Shown: positions 15,149 to 22,020 of the stretch, piece after piece | How the letters are laid out: the number at the start of each line of letters is the position of its first letter | Position numbering within the stretch: the stretch's first letter is position 1 | NCBI GenBank assembly: GCA_964625745.1 | Contig: CAZVCJ010000040.1 | Location: 1 to 29,311 of the forward strand | DNA length: 29,311 bases | Direction: 5' to 3' | DNA from: CAZVCJ01 sp964625745 | GTDB taxonomy: Bacteria > Chloroflexota > Anaerolineae > VGOG01 | Made by a program: the position numbers and the translations under genes | The notes under the pieces: model-generated | The model's database searches: none | Seen by the model: the letters and a program-made list of their open reading frames with translations, nothing else | Told to the model about the DNA's origin: nothing

Positions 15149-16505
15149 TCTCTCTTTCCAGGATGCTGACGGTGACGTAGGTTCCCGTTCCCGCGTGGCT
15201 GTGGATAGCGCCGCGCACAGCGTCTGGCACCTGCAAAGTGGGGTCGCCAAAGTGCTTGCCGATAGCGCCCTGCAATTGCCAGATGGCAAAGACGGCCTGC
15301 ATCAGTCCGGTTGCTCCCACGGGATGGCCACAGGCGATGAGTCCCCCCGAAGGGTTGACCGGGCAAACCGACTCCTCTGGCAAGGCCAGGCCATAATCTA
15401 TGCCAGGCATGAAAGCCTTCCCGCTGGCGGCAAACTTCCCGCCCTCACCGTACCGGCACAGGCCCATGTCCTCGCAGGTCTGGATCTCGCTGGAAGTGTA
15501 GGCGTCGTGCAGCTCAACGAAGTCAATTTCGTTCAGCGGGTCGGTGATACCGGCATTCTGGTAGGCTTCTTTGGACCCCATGCGGCCAGCGCGGAAGGAG
15601 TGGACGCCGGGGTAACGGAAGCCTCTATCCCACAGCCCTTTGTAGTAAGCCCGCGAATCGTCGTCCATCTCGTTGGGCAGGGCGTTATAGCGGTAGAAGT
15701 CCTCGTAGGACTGGTGAGGCCGGTCGGCCATGCGCATGGCGTCCGTCCCGCGCCCGATGCCGGCGATTTTGACCAGCGGCCGGGAAATGGTCGCGCCCGC
15801 TTTCTCCAGCCTGGCCAGGCCGTCCTCACTGCAGAGAATAGTGCAGGCTGCGCCGTCGCTCATCACGCAGATGTCCAAACGGGTCAGCGGCCAGGCCACC
15901 ATGGGCGCGTTGCGCACGTCCTGGATGGTGTAGCGATTCCGTTTCTGAGCGTAGGGGTTGTAATAGGCGTTGATGTGGTTCTTGACAGAGACGTGAGCCA
16001 TCTGCTCCACGGTGGTCCCGAACTCGGCCATGTGGCGGGTGACCATCATGGCGTAGTACCCGGAATAGAAGCCGCCCACGGGATAGTCAAAGCTCACGTC
16101 CGAAGCCAGGGCAATGAACTCGTTCCCCTTCCAGGTCTCGACGTGGGACATCAACTCAAAGCCATAGCACAGGCAGACGTCCATGTAGCCCGAAGCGATG
16201 GCTTTCCACCCTTCCTGGAAGCAGATGCCCCCCGTGGCCCCGCCGCCCTCCACGCGGTGGGATGGCTTGGGGCACAGGCCCAGGTAATCCTGGGCGATGA
16301 TGCCGGCCATCAGTTGGCGGGCGAAGTGGTCAGAAAAGTAAGAGGCCACCGTGCCATCTACCAACTCGAAGAACTGGGGATGTTCCAGCCCAATGTCGGC
16401 GATGGCGTAATCGTAGGCCTCTTTGACAATGGCAGGGTAGGTCTTGTCGGGGCGGGACTTGGCAAATTTGCTCACCCCACCCGATACAGCGTACACAGTT
16501 CGCAT
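15138..16505 (-). CDS. Thiolase-superfamily protein (SCP-x/Ltp type) lacking the nucleophilic cysteine
   Basis: The fold is clear: ELHDAYTSSEIQTCEDMGLC, then NPSGGLIACGHPVGATGLMQ with the active-site His394, and HSHAGTGTYVTVSIL at the end. At the position of the catalytic Cys (VENACASG in classical enzymes) it reads VEGGGATGG, so Gly89 replaces the nucleophile; Cys95 is nearby but out of register. Classical thiolysis is therefore doubtful. Members with a DUF35 partner and altered active sites include the Ltp-type retro-aldolases. Length is 455. The ATG at 16505 has AAGGAGG 7 nt upstream. The last residues SVS and the TAA stop come from the terminal repeat of the adjacent element. It heads the acyl-CoA cluster. 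Confidence 0.88.
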   Translation of the reverse strand: MRTVYAVSGGVSKFAKSRPDKTYPAIVKEAYDYAIADIGLEHPQFFELVDGTVASYFSDHFARQLMAGIIAQDYLGLCPKPSHRVEGGGATGGICFQEGWKAIASGYMDVCLCYGFELMSHVETWKGNEFIALASDVSFDYPVGGFYSGYYAMMVTRHMAEFGTTVEQMAHVSVKNHINAYYNPYAQKRNRYTIQDVRNAPMVAWPLTRLDICVMSDGAACTILCSEDGLARLEKAGATISRPLVKIAGIGRGTDAMRMADRPHQSYEDFYRYNALPNEMDDDSRAYYKGLWDRGFRYPGVHSFRAGRMGSKEAYQNAGITDPLNEIDFVELHDAYTSSEIQTCEDMGLCRYGEGGKFAASGKAFMPGIDYGLALPEESVCPVNPSGGLIACGHPVGATGLMQAVFAIWQLQGAIGKHFGDPTLQVPDAVRGAIHSHAGTGTYVTVSILERESVS

Positions 16506-16602
16506 ATATTTGCCTCCTTAGCTATAGCTTTATAGTTCGAGATCTGTTCCTTGCCATACTCCATGGCTGGCAGCACCTTGCCCGTAGTTGGGCGCTTCGA
16601 GG

Positions 16603-17475
16603 CTACAGCCTGAGTCCCTGGAGATATTGGCGGAGCTGCGGGCCGATGCGGTCATCTTTCAGGGCCAGGGCGATGAACGTCTGCAAGAGGCGCAACGGGT
16701 CGCCGGTGGTGTACCAGGTCCCTTGGATCGGCTGGGCCACGACTCGCTTCCGTTGGGCGAGGGCCAGCATGGCGTCGGCCATCCACAACTCCCCTCCCTT
16801 GCCCAGCTTTCGGTTCTCCAGGATTTCGACGATTTCGTAGGGAACGACGAACCTCCCTACCTGAACAAGATTGGAGAGGACCTTCCCTGGCTCGGGCTTC
16901 TCGATGAGATGCTCGATTTCGGGTGCCTCTGTGCCCTCTTTCAGCTTGATGCAGCCGTAGAGGTGAGCTTCCTCCCAGGGCACCTCGTAGGCAGCCATGG
17001 CTCCGGCGGGGTGGTAACGCTCGTAGGCGTCCATCACCTGGCGCAGGCCGGGCGGGTCCGCATCAATGACGTCGTCGCCAAACATGTAGCAGAATATCTC
17101 GTCCTTGCCGATGAAGGGGCTGGCTGCCAGCAGCGGGGTGCCGTTGCCATAGGGCAAGTCGGTTCCCTGGCGAACGAAGGCGAAGTTGGCCAACTGCGAA
17201 ACGCGCCTGACCTCTTCCAGAAGGCGCAATTTGCCCGTTGCCTCCAGGGTCCGTTCCAACTCAGGTGCTGAGTCGAAGTGATCGGTGATGGCATGGCTGC
17301 CGCGTCGAATCACCAAGATGACGTCGGTGATGCCTGAGTCGACAGCCTCCTCCACCACGTGCTGGAGGATGGGCCGATCCAGCAGCGGGAGCATCTCCTT
17401 GGGCACGGCTTTGGTGGCTGGCAGGAACCGCGTTCCCAGTCCGGCGGCGGCGATGACGGCTTTGGTGATTTTCAT
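16603..17475 (-). CDS. galU: UTP-glucose-1-phosphate uridylyltransferase
   Basis: GalU makes UDP-glucose from UTP and glucose-1-phosphate for surface polysaccharides and glycolipids. The nucleotide-binding signature AAGLGTRFLPATKAVPKEMLPL is at residues 10-31, followed by VEEAVDSGITDVILVI. The acidic metal site FGDDVIDAD is near residue 137. EKPEPGKVLSNLVQVGRFVV and KGGELWMADAM lie further on. Length 290 is typical. The ATG at 17475 follows the TumE-like stop by two bases, and its AGGAG site lies inside that gene, so its translation is tied to the toxin gene. Confidence 0.95.
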   Translation of the reverse strand: MKITKAVIAAAGLGTRFLPATKAVPKEMLPLLDRPILQHVVEEAVDSGITDVILVIRRGSHAITDHFDSAPELERTLEATGKLRLLEEVRRVSQLANFAFVRQGTDLPYGNGTPLLAASPFIGKDEIFCYMFGDDVIDADPPGLRQVMDAYERYHPAGAMAAYEVPWEEAHLYGCIKLKEGTEAPEIEHLIEKPEPGKVLSNLVQVGRFVVPYEIVEILENRKLGKGGELWMADAMLALAQRKRVVAQPIQGTWYTTGDPLRLLQTFIALALKDDRIGPQLRQYLQGLRL

Positions 17476-17477
17476 GG

Positions 17478-17855
17478 CTAACTCTCCTGCAACTCGATCA
17501 TCGCCCCAATCTCATCTAGAACCTCAAGCGTTGTTATCGCTGGGTGTGCCTCCACACCTTGTGGAGTATGGAGATGGAAGGGAAAAGTCTGCAGCTTTCG
17601 ATGGTGAGGAGCGGAATCCCATCTAACGATCAGGTTGTTCTCTGCATCCATGTAGTGAAAGCGAAACTTGGTTCGTTCAACCGGCAATTGCTCAGAGAAC
17701 TCCAGAGTTGAACCATCAACGAAAGTAATCCTGCCTTTGACGAAACCCATTCCCAGATTGGCGTCTATCTCGCGTTGAATGGAGGACGAGATGATGATGG
17801 GCGCTATCTCTTGGAGATGGGCATCGAGCTTTGCCAGGTACTCTTCAATGGTCAT
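17478..17855 (-). CDS. TumE-like toxin (DUF6516)
   Basis: The 125 residues show the pattern I associate with TumE/DUF6516 toxins: an N-terminal EEYLAKLDAHLQ helix, then GFVKGRITFVDGSTLEFSEQL, KFRFHYMDAENNLIVRWDSAPHH and FPFHLHTPQGV. The biochemical target of this family is unknown to me. The ATG at 17855 overlaps the stop of the upstream antitoxin-type gene by four bases (ATGA), the usual layout of a toxin-antitoxin pair with the antitoxin first. galU follows directly, which is unusual company for such a pair. Confidence 0.85.
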   Translation of the reverse strand: MTIEEYLAKLDAHLQEIAPIIISSSIQREIDANLGMGFVKGRITFVDGSTLEFSEQLPVERTKFRFHYMDAENNLIVRWDSAPHHRKLQTFPFHLHTPQGVEAHPAITTLEVLDEIGAMIELQES

Positions 17856-18124
17856 AGGCGTATGGTTTCCAAGAGTTGGAGTTGCCTTAGCGTTTTATGG
17901 TAGGCGTCCAGGAGATACTGCCACTCGAACCAATCGGCATCATCGCCTAGTTCGCCGGCATTAAACTTGGCGACAAAATCCTCCGATGCCATTCCGTATC
18001 GGCGCTCAAGGGCAGTTAAGCGCTCCTTGTATCTGCTGAGCCCGAACCCAAGAGCTTTCATCTTCATTTCTAAACTTGACTTCACGATAGGGACGACTTC
18101 CCATTGAAGAGTTATCGTATCCAT
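17852..18124 (-). CDS. Antitoxin-type partner of the TumE-like toxin
   Basis: This 90-residue, mostly helical protein (LGFGLSRYKERLTALERRYGMASEDFVAKFNAGELGDDADWFEWQYLLDAYHKTLRQLQLL) precedes and overlaps the TumE-like gene by four bases. Size, helix content, acidic middle part and gene order match the TumA-type antitoxin usually found with it. The ATG has GGAGGTGA a few bases upstream. The pattern MxSEDFVAKFxxGELGDDxDWFEW is, from memory, typical of this partner family. Confidence 0.8.
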   Translation of the reverse strand: MDTITLQWEVVPIVKSSLEMKMKALGFGLSRYKERLTALERRYGMASEDFVAKFNAGELGDDADWFEWQYLLDAYHKTLRQLQLLETIRL

Positions 18125-18148
18125 AGCGTCACCTCCAATCGGTCTGGG

Positions 18149-18325
18149 CTAGGCAATGCATCGCCTCTTCTCAATCATAACCTTAAGGCAAGCTTGGACA
18201 GTGTTCTTGATGTTGGCCAAGGCTTCCTCCTTTGTTTTGCCCTGAGACATACAGCCTGGGATTTGCGGGCACTCAGCGATGATATAGCCGTCTGCCCCTT
18301 CTTCTAGAACGACCTTGAGAGTCAT
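18149..18325 (-). CDS. HicB-like antitoxin, without visible HicA
   Basis: The 58 residues match the HicB partial RNase-H-like fold: LKVVLEEGADGYIIAECPQIPGCMSQGKTKEEALANIKNTVQACL. The real start is ATG at 18325, with AGAGGA 5-6 nt upstream; a longer frame running upstream through repeat DNA and gatA antisense is not supported. HicB normally pairs with the small RNase HicA, but no HicA-like gene lies on either side. Instead the TumA/TumE-like pair follows 24 bp later. It may be a solitary regulator or the survivor of a lost hicBA pair. It lacks the C-terminal DNA-binding domain of longer HicBs. Confidence 0.85.
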   Translation of the reverse strand: MTLKVVLEEGADGYIIAECPQIPGCMSQGKTKEEALANIKNTVQACLKVMIEKRRCIA

Positions 18326-18333
18326 TGGATCCT

Positions 18334-18520
18334 CTTCTGGAACACGGAAACACGGAGAAGCACGGAACACACGGAATCCCCTTCCGTGAATCCCCTTCCG
18401 TGTGTGTGTGTGCACCGCCGTGAACAGGCGGTGCTGGGTGACTTTCCTCGTTTTAAAAAGGCTGTCCAGCACCGGCTCTTCCAGGCCGGTGCGGCTTCGC
18501 CAACTGGAAATGAAACACTC
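18334..18520. repeat. Composite repeat region between gatA and hicB
   Basis: Two parts are visible. At 18334-18404 there is an ACACGGAA/CCGTGTG word array ending in (GT)n. At 18408-18520 there are two palindromes, GCACCGCC/GGCGGTGC (18411-18418 and 18428-18435) and CAGCACCGG/CCGGTGC around 18467-18491. The latter part ends in TGAAACACTC, the same bases that end the MITE-like element at 15141-15150, and both contain GTGACTTT. It may be a rearranged relative of that element. No ORF is supported. Confidence 0.6.
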
Positions 18521-18537
18521 CCTCCTCAGTTCACCGC

Positions 18538-19992
18538 TCATAACACGGGTTTCCTCTTGTGCCACTCTGTAGCCTGCTCGTAGGCATAGGCCACCCGCAG
18601 AACCGCTTCCTCGGAGAAGGCGTCCCCCATGATCTGCAGGCCCACGGGCAGGCCGTCGGCGAAGCCGCAGGGAATGGAGATGCCGCAGATGCCGGCCAGG
18701 TTCAGGGACAGGGTGAAGACGTCGGAGAGGTACATCTGCAACGGGTCGTCCACCTTCTCGCCAATCTTGAAGGCCACCGTGGGAGAAGTAGGAGCTACCA
18801 GCACGTCGAATTTCTTGAAGGCTTCGTCGAAATCCCGCTTGATGAGGGTGCGTACCTTTTGGGCCTTGAGGTAGTAGGCGTCGTAGTAGCCCGCCGAAAG
18901 GGCATAGGTACCCAGCATGATGCGCCGCTTCACTTCGGGACCGAAGCCACCCTGACGGGTCTGACGGTAGGCGTCCCACACGTCCTCCACCTCAGGGCGG
19001 GAGTAGCCGTATTTCACGCCATCGTAGCGGGCCAGGTTGGCTGACGCCTCGGCCGGAGCGATCAGGTAGTAGGCGGGCAAGGAATACTCGGTGTGAGGGA
19101 GCGAGACTTCGTCCACCTCTGCGCCCAGGTTGGCTATTTTGTCTATGGCTGCCCGCACCGCTGCCTCCACCTCAGGCTGCATGCCCTCGACAAAGTACTC
19201 CTTCGGAACGCCCACTCTCATTCCTCGAATGTCTGGGATGAGGGCCTCGGCACAATCGGGGGCAGGGACGTCAACCGAGGTGGAATCGCAGGGGTCATAA
19301 TGGGCAATGGCCTGCAGCATGATGGCACAATCGGTCACGTCCTTGCCGAGGGGACCGATTTGGTCCAATGAGGAAGCAAAAGCCACCAGGCCGTAGCGAG
19401 AGACGCGGCCATAGGTGGACTTCAGGCCGGCCACACCGCAGAAGGCAGCCGGCTGGCGCACACTGCCGCCGGTGTCGGAGCCCAGGGCGCCTAGACACTC
19501 GCCGGCGGCCAGGGCGGCGGCGCTGCCTCCGCTGGAGCCGCCAGGAACCCGGCTCAGGTCCCAGGGATTGTGAGTGGGGAAAAAGCCCGAGTTCTCCGTG
19601 GAGGAGCCCATGGCGAACTCATCCATGTTGGTTTTGCCCAGGATGACGGCGCCTCTCCGGCGCAGGTGCTCGATCACCGTGGCGTTGTAGGGTGGGATGA
19701 AGTTTTCCAGGATCCTGGAACCACAGGTGGTCGGTACACCTTTGGTGCAGATGATGTCCTTTATAGCCAGGGGTATGCCCAGGAGGGGGTGATCCTCGCC
19801 AGCAGCCCGCCGCCGATCCGCCTCGCGGGCCTGCTCCAGAGCCAACTCGGGAGTGATGGTGAGGTAAGCCTTGACCTGGTTATCAACTTCCACGATGCGC
19901 TCGATAATGGCCTGAGTCAGTTCGACGGCCGAGATCTCACCCTCTCTCAGCAGTTCCTGGGCTTCGTGGATGGTCAACTCGTATAATTCCAA
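18538..19992 (-). CDS. gatA: Aspartyl/glutamyl-tRNA amidotransferase subunit A
   Basis: GatA is the amidase subunit of GatCAB, releasing ammonia from glutamine to convert Glu-tRNA(Gln) to Gln-tRNA(Gln). The Ser-cisSer-Lys triad is intact: Lys78 in PLAIKDII, Ser153 in PGGSSGGSAAA, and Ser177 in SDTGGSVRQPA. These positions match the known enzyme with a one-residue offset. Length 484 is normal. The start is TTG at 19992, with GGGGAG about 6 nt upstream, one base after the stop of the nucleotidyltransferase-HEPN gene. gatB is not in this window. Confidence 0.96.
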   Translation of the reverse strand: MELYELTIHEAQELLREGEISAVELTQAIIERIVEVDNQVKAYLTITPELALEQAREADRRRAAGEDHPLLGIPLAIKDIICTKGVPTTCGSRILENFIPPYNATVIEHLRRRGAVILGKTNMDEFAMGSSTENSGFFPTHNPWDLSRVPGGSSGGSAAALAAGECLGALGSDTGGSVRQPAAFCGVAGLKSTYGRVSRYGLVAFASSLDQIGPLGKDVTDCAIMLQAIAHYDPCDSTSVDVPAPDCAEALIPDIRGMRVGVPKEYFVEGMQPEVEAAVRAAIDKIANLGAEVDEVSLPHTEYSLPAYYLIAPAEASANLARYDGVKYGYSRPEVEDVWDAYRQTRQGGFGPEVKRRIMLGTYALSAGYYDAYYLKAQKVRTLIKRDFDEAFKKFDVLVAPTSPTVAFKIGEKVDDPLQMYLSDVFTLSLNLAGICGISIPCGFADGLPVGLQIMGDAFSEEAVLRVAYAYEQATEWHKRKPVL

Positions 19993-19993
19993 G

Positions 19994-20779
19994 CTAACTC
20001 CCCAGCAAAGATGGTAGTAAGGTGACGACGACTCCTACGAATTCCTCCGCCTGGTCAATTGCCTCGTTCACCTGCTCGAGCGTGAAATCCTTTTTCCGCT
20101 CGTAGTCGGCGTCCAGGCGGAACTTGTGGGCTTGCTTGAACCAGCGGTTGTACTTGGCATCCACCATCCCTGGCTTGATGAAGTGCAAGCCGAAGAGGGA
20201 GATAGTGCCGGCGTGGGATTTGATGCGGATAGTGCGAGCAGCCAGCGCTGCGTCAGCGGCGTCTAGGAAGGCGTAGTAGGCCAGAGACATGGCATTGCCA
20301 TATTCGCCGATTTCCCGTACTGCTCTGGCAGAACGTAGGCGGCCGTATGCCGATTCGATGAGCCCCTGCACTACCTTAGCTGGGTCTCCTTTCCCTACCA
20401 CGACAGGTCCCCCTTCCAATACGATTCCCTCGTCGGCCACGTTGCGCATCAGCGGTGTGCCAATGGCTGACCATTCAGCTATCTGGTCGCTGGTGAAGTC
20501 GAGGGCTGAGATGTCTATCATCTTCTCCAAGAGAGTGTCAGATGTGAGGTCACTGATGATGTCATCCACTTCTGGTGTCTGGTGCTCCACGATGACCAGC
20601 AGGTCTATGTCTGAGCCTGGGTGGGCATCTCCCCGCGCCTTGGAGCCAAAGAGGATGATGTCTTTGATCTGGCCAGGTAGCTTGGCGAGGAGCCTCCTCT
20701 TGAACTCCTCGACAGCCAAGAGTTCATCAGGCTGCAAGACATGGGAGATAGGTTTCCCTTGTACTGCCATTCGCTCCAT
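19994..20779 (-). CDS. Nucleotidyltransferase-HEPN fusion protein
   Basis: The N-terminal half has the minimal nucleotidyltransferase motif LFGSKARGDAHPGSDIDLLV (residues 43-62) with Asp57 and Asp59 as metal ligands. The C-terminal half is a HEPN-type helical domain (LIESAYGRLRSARAV, then MSLAYYAFLDAADAALAA and a terminal coil LEQVNEAIDQAEEF). These two domains are usually separate proteins forming MntA-HepT-type toxin-antitoxin systems; here they are fused. The ATG at 20779 is preferred because an earlier frame start at 20830 would lie within gatC. Length is 261. The gene is inserted between gatC and gatA with 7 bp and 1 bp gaps, so it is co-expressed with the amidotransferase. Confidence 0.85.
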   Translation of the reverse strand: MERMAVQGKPISHVLQPDELLAVEEFKRRLLAKLPGQIKDIILFGSKARGDAHPGSDIDLLVIVEHQTPEVDDIISDLTSDTLLEKMIDISALDFTSDQIAEWSAIGTPLMRNVADEGIVLEGGPVVVGKGDPAKVVQGLIESAYGRLRSARAVREIGEYGNAMSLAYYAFLDAADAALAARTIRIKSHAGTISLFGLHFIKPGMVDAKYNRWFKQAHKFRLDADYERKKDFTLEQVNEAIDQAEEFVGVVVTLLPSLLGS

Positions 20780-20786
20780 GAATGAT

Positions 20787-21095
20787 TCACTCCAGAATCG
20801 CTTGTACCTTGAAGCAGCCGTTCTCGGCATCGGGCGCGTTGGCCAGGATGTCTTCGCGGGAGAAAGAGGGCCTGACCTCGTCTGTCACCATCACGTTCCG
20901 CAAGGGGAGTACCGTGGCTGTGGGTGGGATAGCTTCGGTATCCAAACGCTGCAATATCTCGGCGTACTCCAGAATGGCTGAGAGTTGCTCCCCGAATTTC
21001 TCCCTCTCCTCGTCGGTTAAGCTGAGCTTCGCCAGCTCGGCGATGTGCTCCACTTCCTCGTGGCTCAGTTTCGTCTCTTGATTTCGTTTATCCAT
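20787..21095 (-). CDS. gatC: Aspartyl/glutamyl-tRNA amidotransferase subunit C
   Basis: GatC is the small belt subunit that holds GatA and GatB together. The sequence LSHEEVEHIAELAKLSLTDEEREKFGEQLSAILEYAEILQRLDTEAIPPTA, then PLRNVMVTDEVRPSFSREDILANAPD, is typical from end to end. The ATG at 21095 gives 102 residues. A longer frame from 21140 is rejected because the promoter lies within it. Transcription would begin about 10 nt before the ATG. It is the first gene of the operon gatC, nucleotidyltransferase-HEPN, gatA. Confidence 0.95.
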   Translation of the reverse strand: MDKRNQETKLSHEEVEHIAELAKLSLTDEEREKFGEQLSAILEYAEILQRLDTEAIPPTATVLPLRNVMVTDEVRPSFSREDILANAPDAENGCFKVQAILE

Positions 21096-21111
21096 CTTCG
21101 CACCCTGGCGT

Positions 21112-21140
21112 ATTATAACACTTTCGGGCAGAGCGAGCAA
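21112..21140 (-). promoter_or_regulatory. Extended -10 promoter of the gatC operon
   Basis: On the minus strand -35 TTGCTC (21135-21140) and -10 TATAAT (21112-21117) are separated by 17 bp, with TGT just before the -10 box (extended -10). The start site is predicted near 21105. The promoter overlaps the last codons of nothing: the convergently placed VTT gene on the same strand ends upstream at 21142, so it lies in the 46-bp spacer. Confidence 0.8.
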
Positions 21141-21141
21141 G

Positions 21142-21843
21142 TTAGGAGGATCGTACGAGATCAGTAAACCAGGCTGTTATCTTCAGCATCGCCATCTCTA
21201 TCTTCTCCTGATAACGCCAGAAAACCAGAGCGATGGCCATCACGCCAGTGATGAAGAACGTTACCTGGGTTCGAGTGAGGGCGGCAGCGTTAGCGCCCAC
21301 AAAGTTGGCTGCGACAATGCCTGGCAGACGGCCGATGGCGGCCAACACAACCAATTCAAGTAGAGGCAGGAGGGTGAGGCCAGCCAGAAAGCAGGCTACA
21401 TCGTCGGGCAAGAATGGAAACAGGAACACGAGGAAGAAGAACAGGGCCCCCTTCTGCTGTGAGTAACCATCGAGACGTTCCAGCGTCTCTCTTTTGATCA
21501 ACCGCTCCGCCCAGGGCCGCCCGAAGCGTCGAGCCAAAGCCATGGCCAGGCTAGAGCCGATGATCACCCCGACCAGGCTATAGACAGTCCCCCAGACCGC
21601 GCCAAAGAGGTAGCCGTTTACGGCGTCTATGACCTGGCCGGGGATGGGGGCCAGGAGCACCTGCGCCACGTGCAACAGGATAGTTGCCAGCGGGGCCCAG
21701 TACCCAAACCTCGTCACGAACTCCTGTACCGTGGTTCTGTCGGCAAAGAGAGATAACAGGGGCCTGTGCCAGATGAGCAAGGCTGTGACCGCGAGGGCCA
21801 GAAACCCCAAGACAGCCAGCGTCCGTCCCCGAATTCTACCCAT
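21142..21843 (-). CDS. TVP38/TMEM64-like VTT-domain membrane protein
   Basis: The protein belongs to the VTT (DedA/TMEM64/VMP1) superfamily, whose members act in phospholipid handling or undecaprenyl-phosphate recycling; the exact role here is unknown. It has an N-terminal membrane segment (LAVLGFLALAVTALLIW), then the hallmark APIPGQVIDAVNGYLFGAVWGTVYSLVGVIIGSSLAMALARRFGRPWA, with further segments to the end. The ATG at 21843 gives 233 residues. It is chosen because a strong promoter puts the transcription start at or within a base or two of this ATG, suggesting a leaderless message. It is followed by the gatC promoter. Confidence 0.88.
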   Translation of the reverse strand: MGRIRGRTLAVLGFLALAVTALLIWHRPLLSLFADRTTVQEFVTRFGYWAPLATILLHVAQVLLAPIPGQVIDAVNGYLFGAVWGTVYSLVGVIIGSSLAMALARRFGRPWAERLIKRETLERLDGYSQQKGALFFFLVFLFPFLPDDVACFLAGLTLLPLLELVVLAAIGRLPGIVAANFVGANAAALTRTQVTFFITGVMAIALVFWRYQEKIEMAMLKITAWFTDLVRSS

Positions 21844-21849
21844 GCCCTC

Positions 21850-21878
21850 AATATACCAGGGAAAGCTCAAATCGTCAA
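21850..21878 (-). promoter_or_regulatory. Promoter of the VTT gene (leaderless arrangement)
   Basis: On the minus strand -35 TTGACG (21873-21878) and -10 TATATT (21850-21855) are 17 bp apart, with TGG before the -10 box (extended -10). Six bases separate the -10 box from the ATG at 21843, so the predicted +1 is the A of the start codon. Confidence 0.75.
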
Positions 21879-21890
21879 ATGCCTGACAAC

Positions 21891-21919
21891 TTGCACTTTT
21901 TGGCTTTTTCTGTTAACAT
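21891..21919 (+). promoter_or_regulatory. Possible promoter of the HIT gene
   Basis: TTGCAC (21891-21896) and TAACAT (21914-21919) are spaced by 17 bp, each matching consensus at 4-5 positions, in an AT-rich stretch divergent from the VTT promoter. The leader would be about 95 nt. Confidence 0.4.
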
Positions 21920-22020
21920 TAAGGCGAGATTCAGTAGTGCACAATTTTCCAGATCGGTGCCCAGCTATGACTGCTACGAATCGATTGGGGCGGCATTACT
22001 GCAAGTCATCGGAGGAACAA

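Noticed and set aside
15195..16535. Long plus-strand ORF opposite the thiolase-like gene
   Set aside because: Antisense shadow caused by GC-biased codon positions; the thiolase motifs are on the minus strand.
18326..18979. N-terminal extension of the HicB frame
   Set aside because: It crosses repeat DNA and the gatA gene. The ATG at 18325 has a good ribosome site and gives a standard HicB length.
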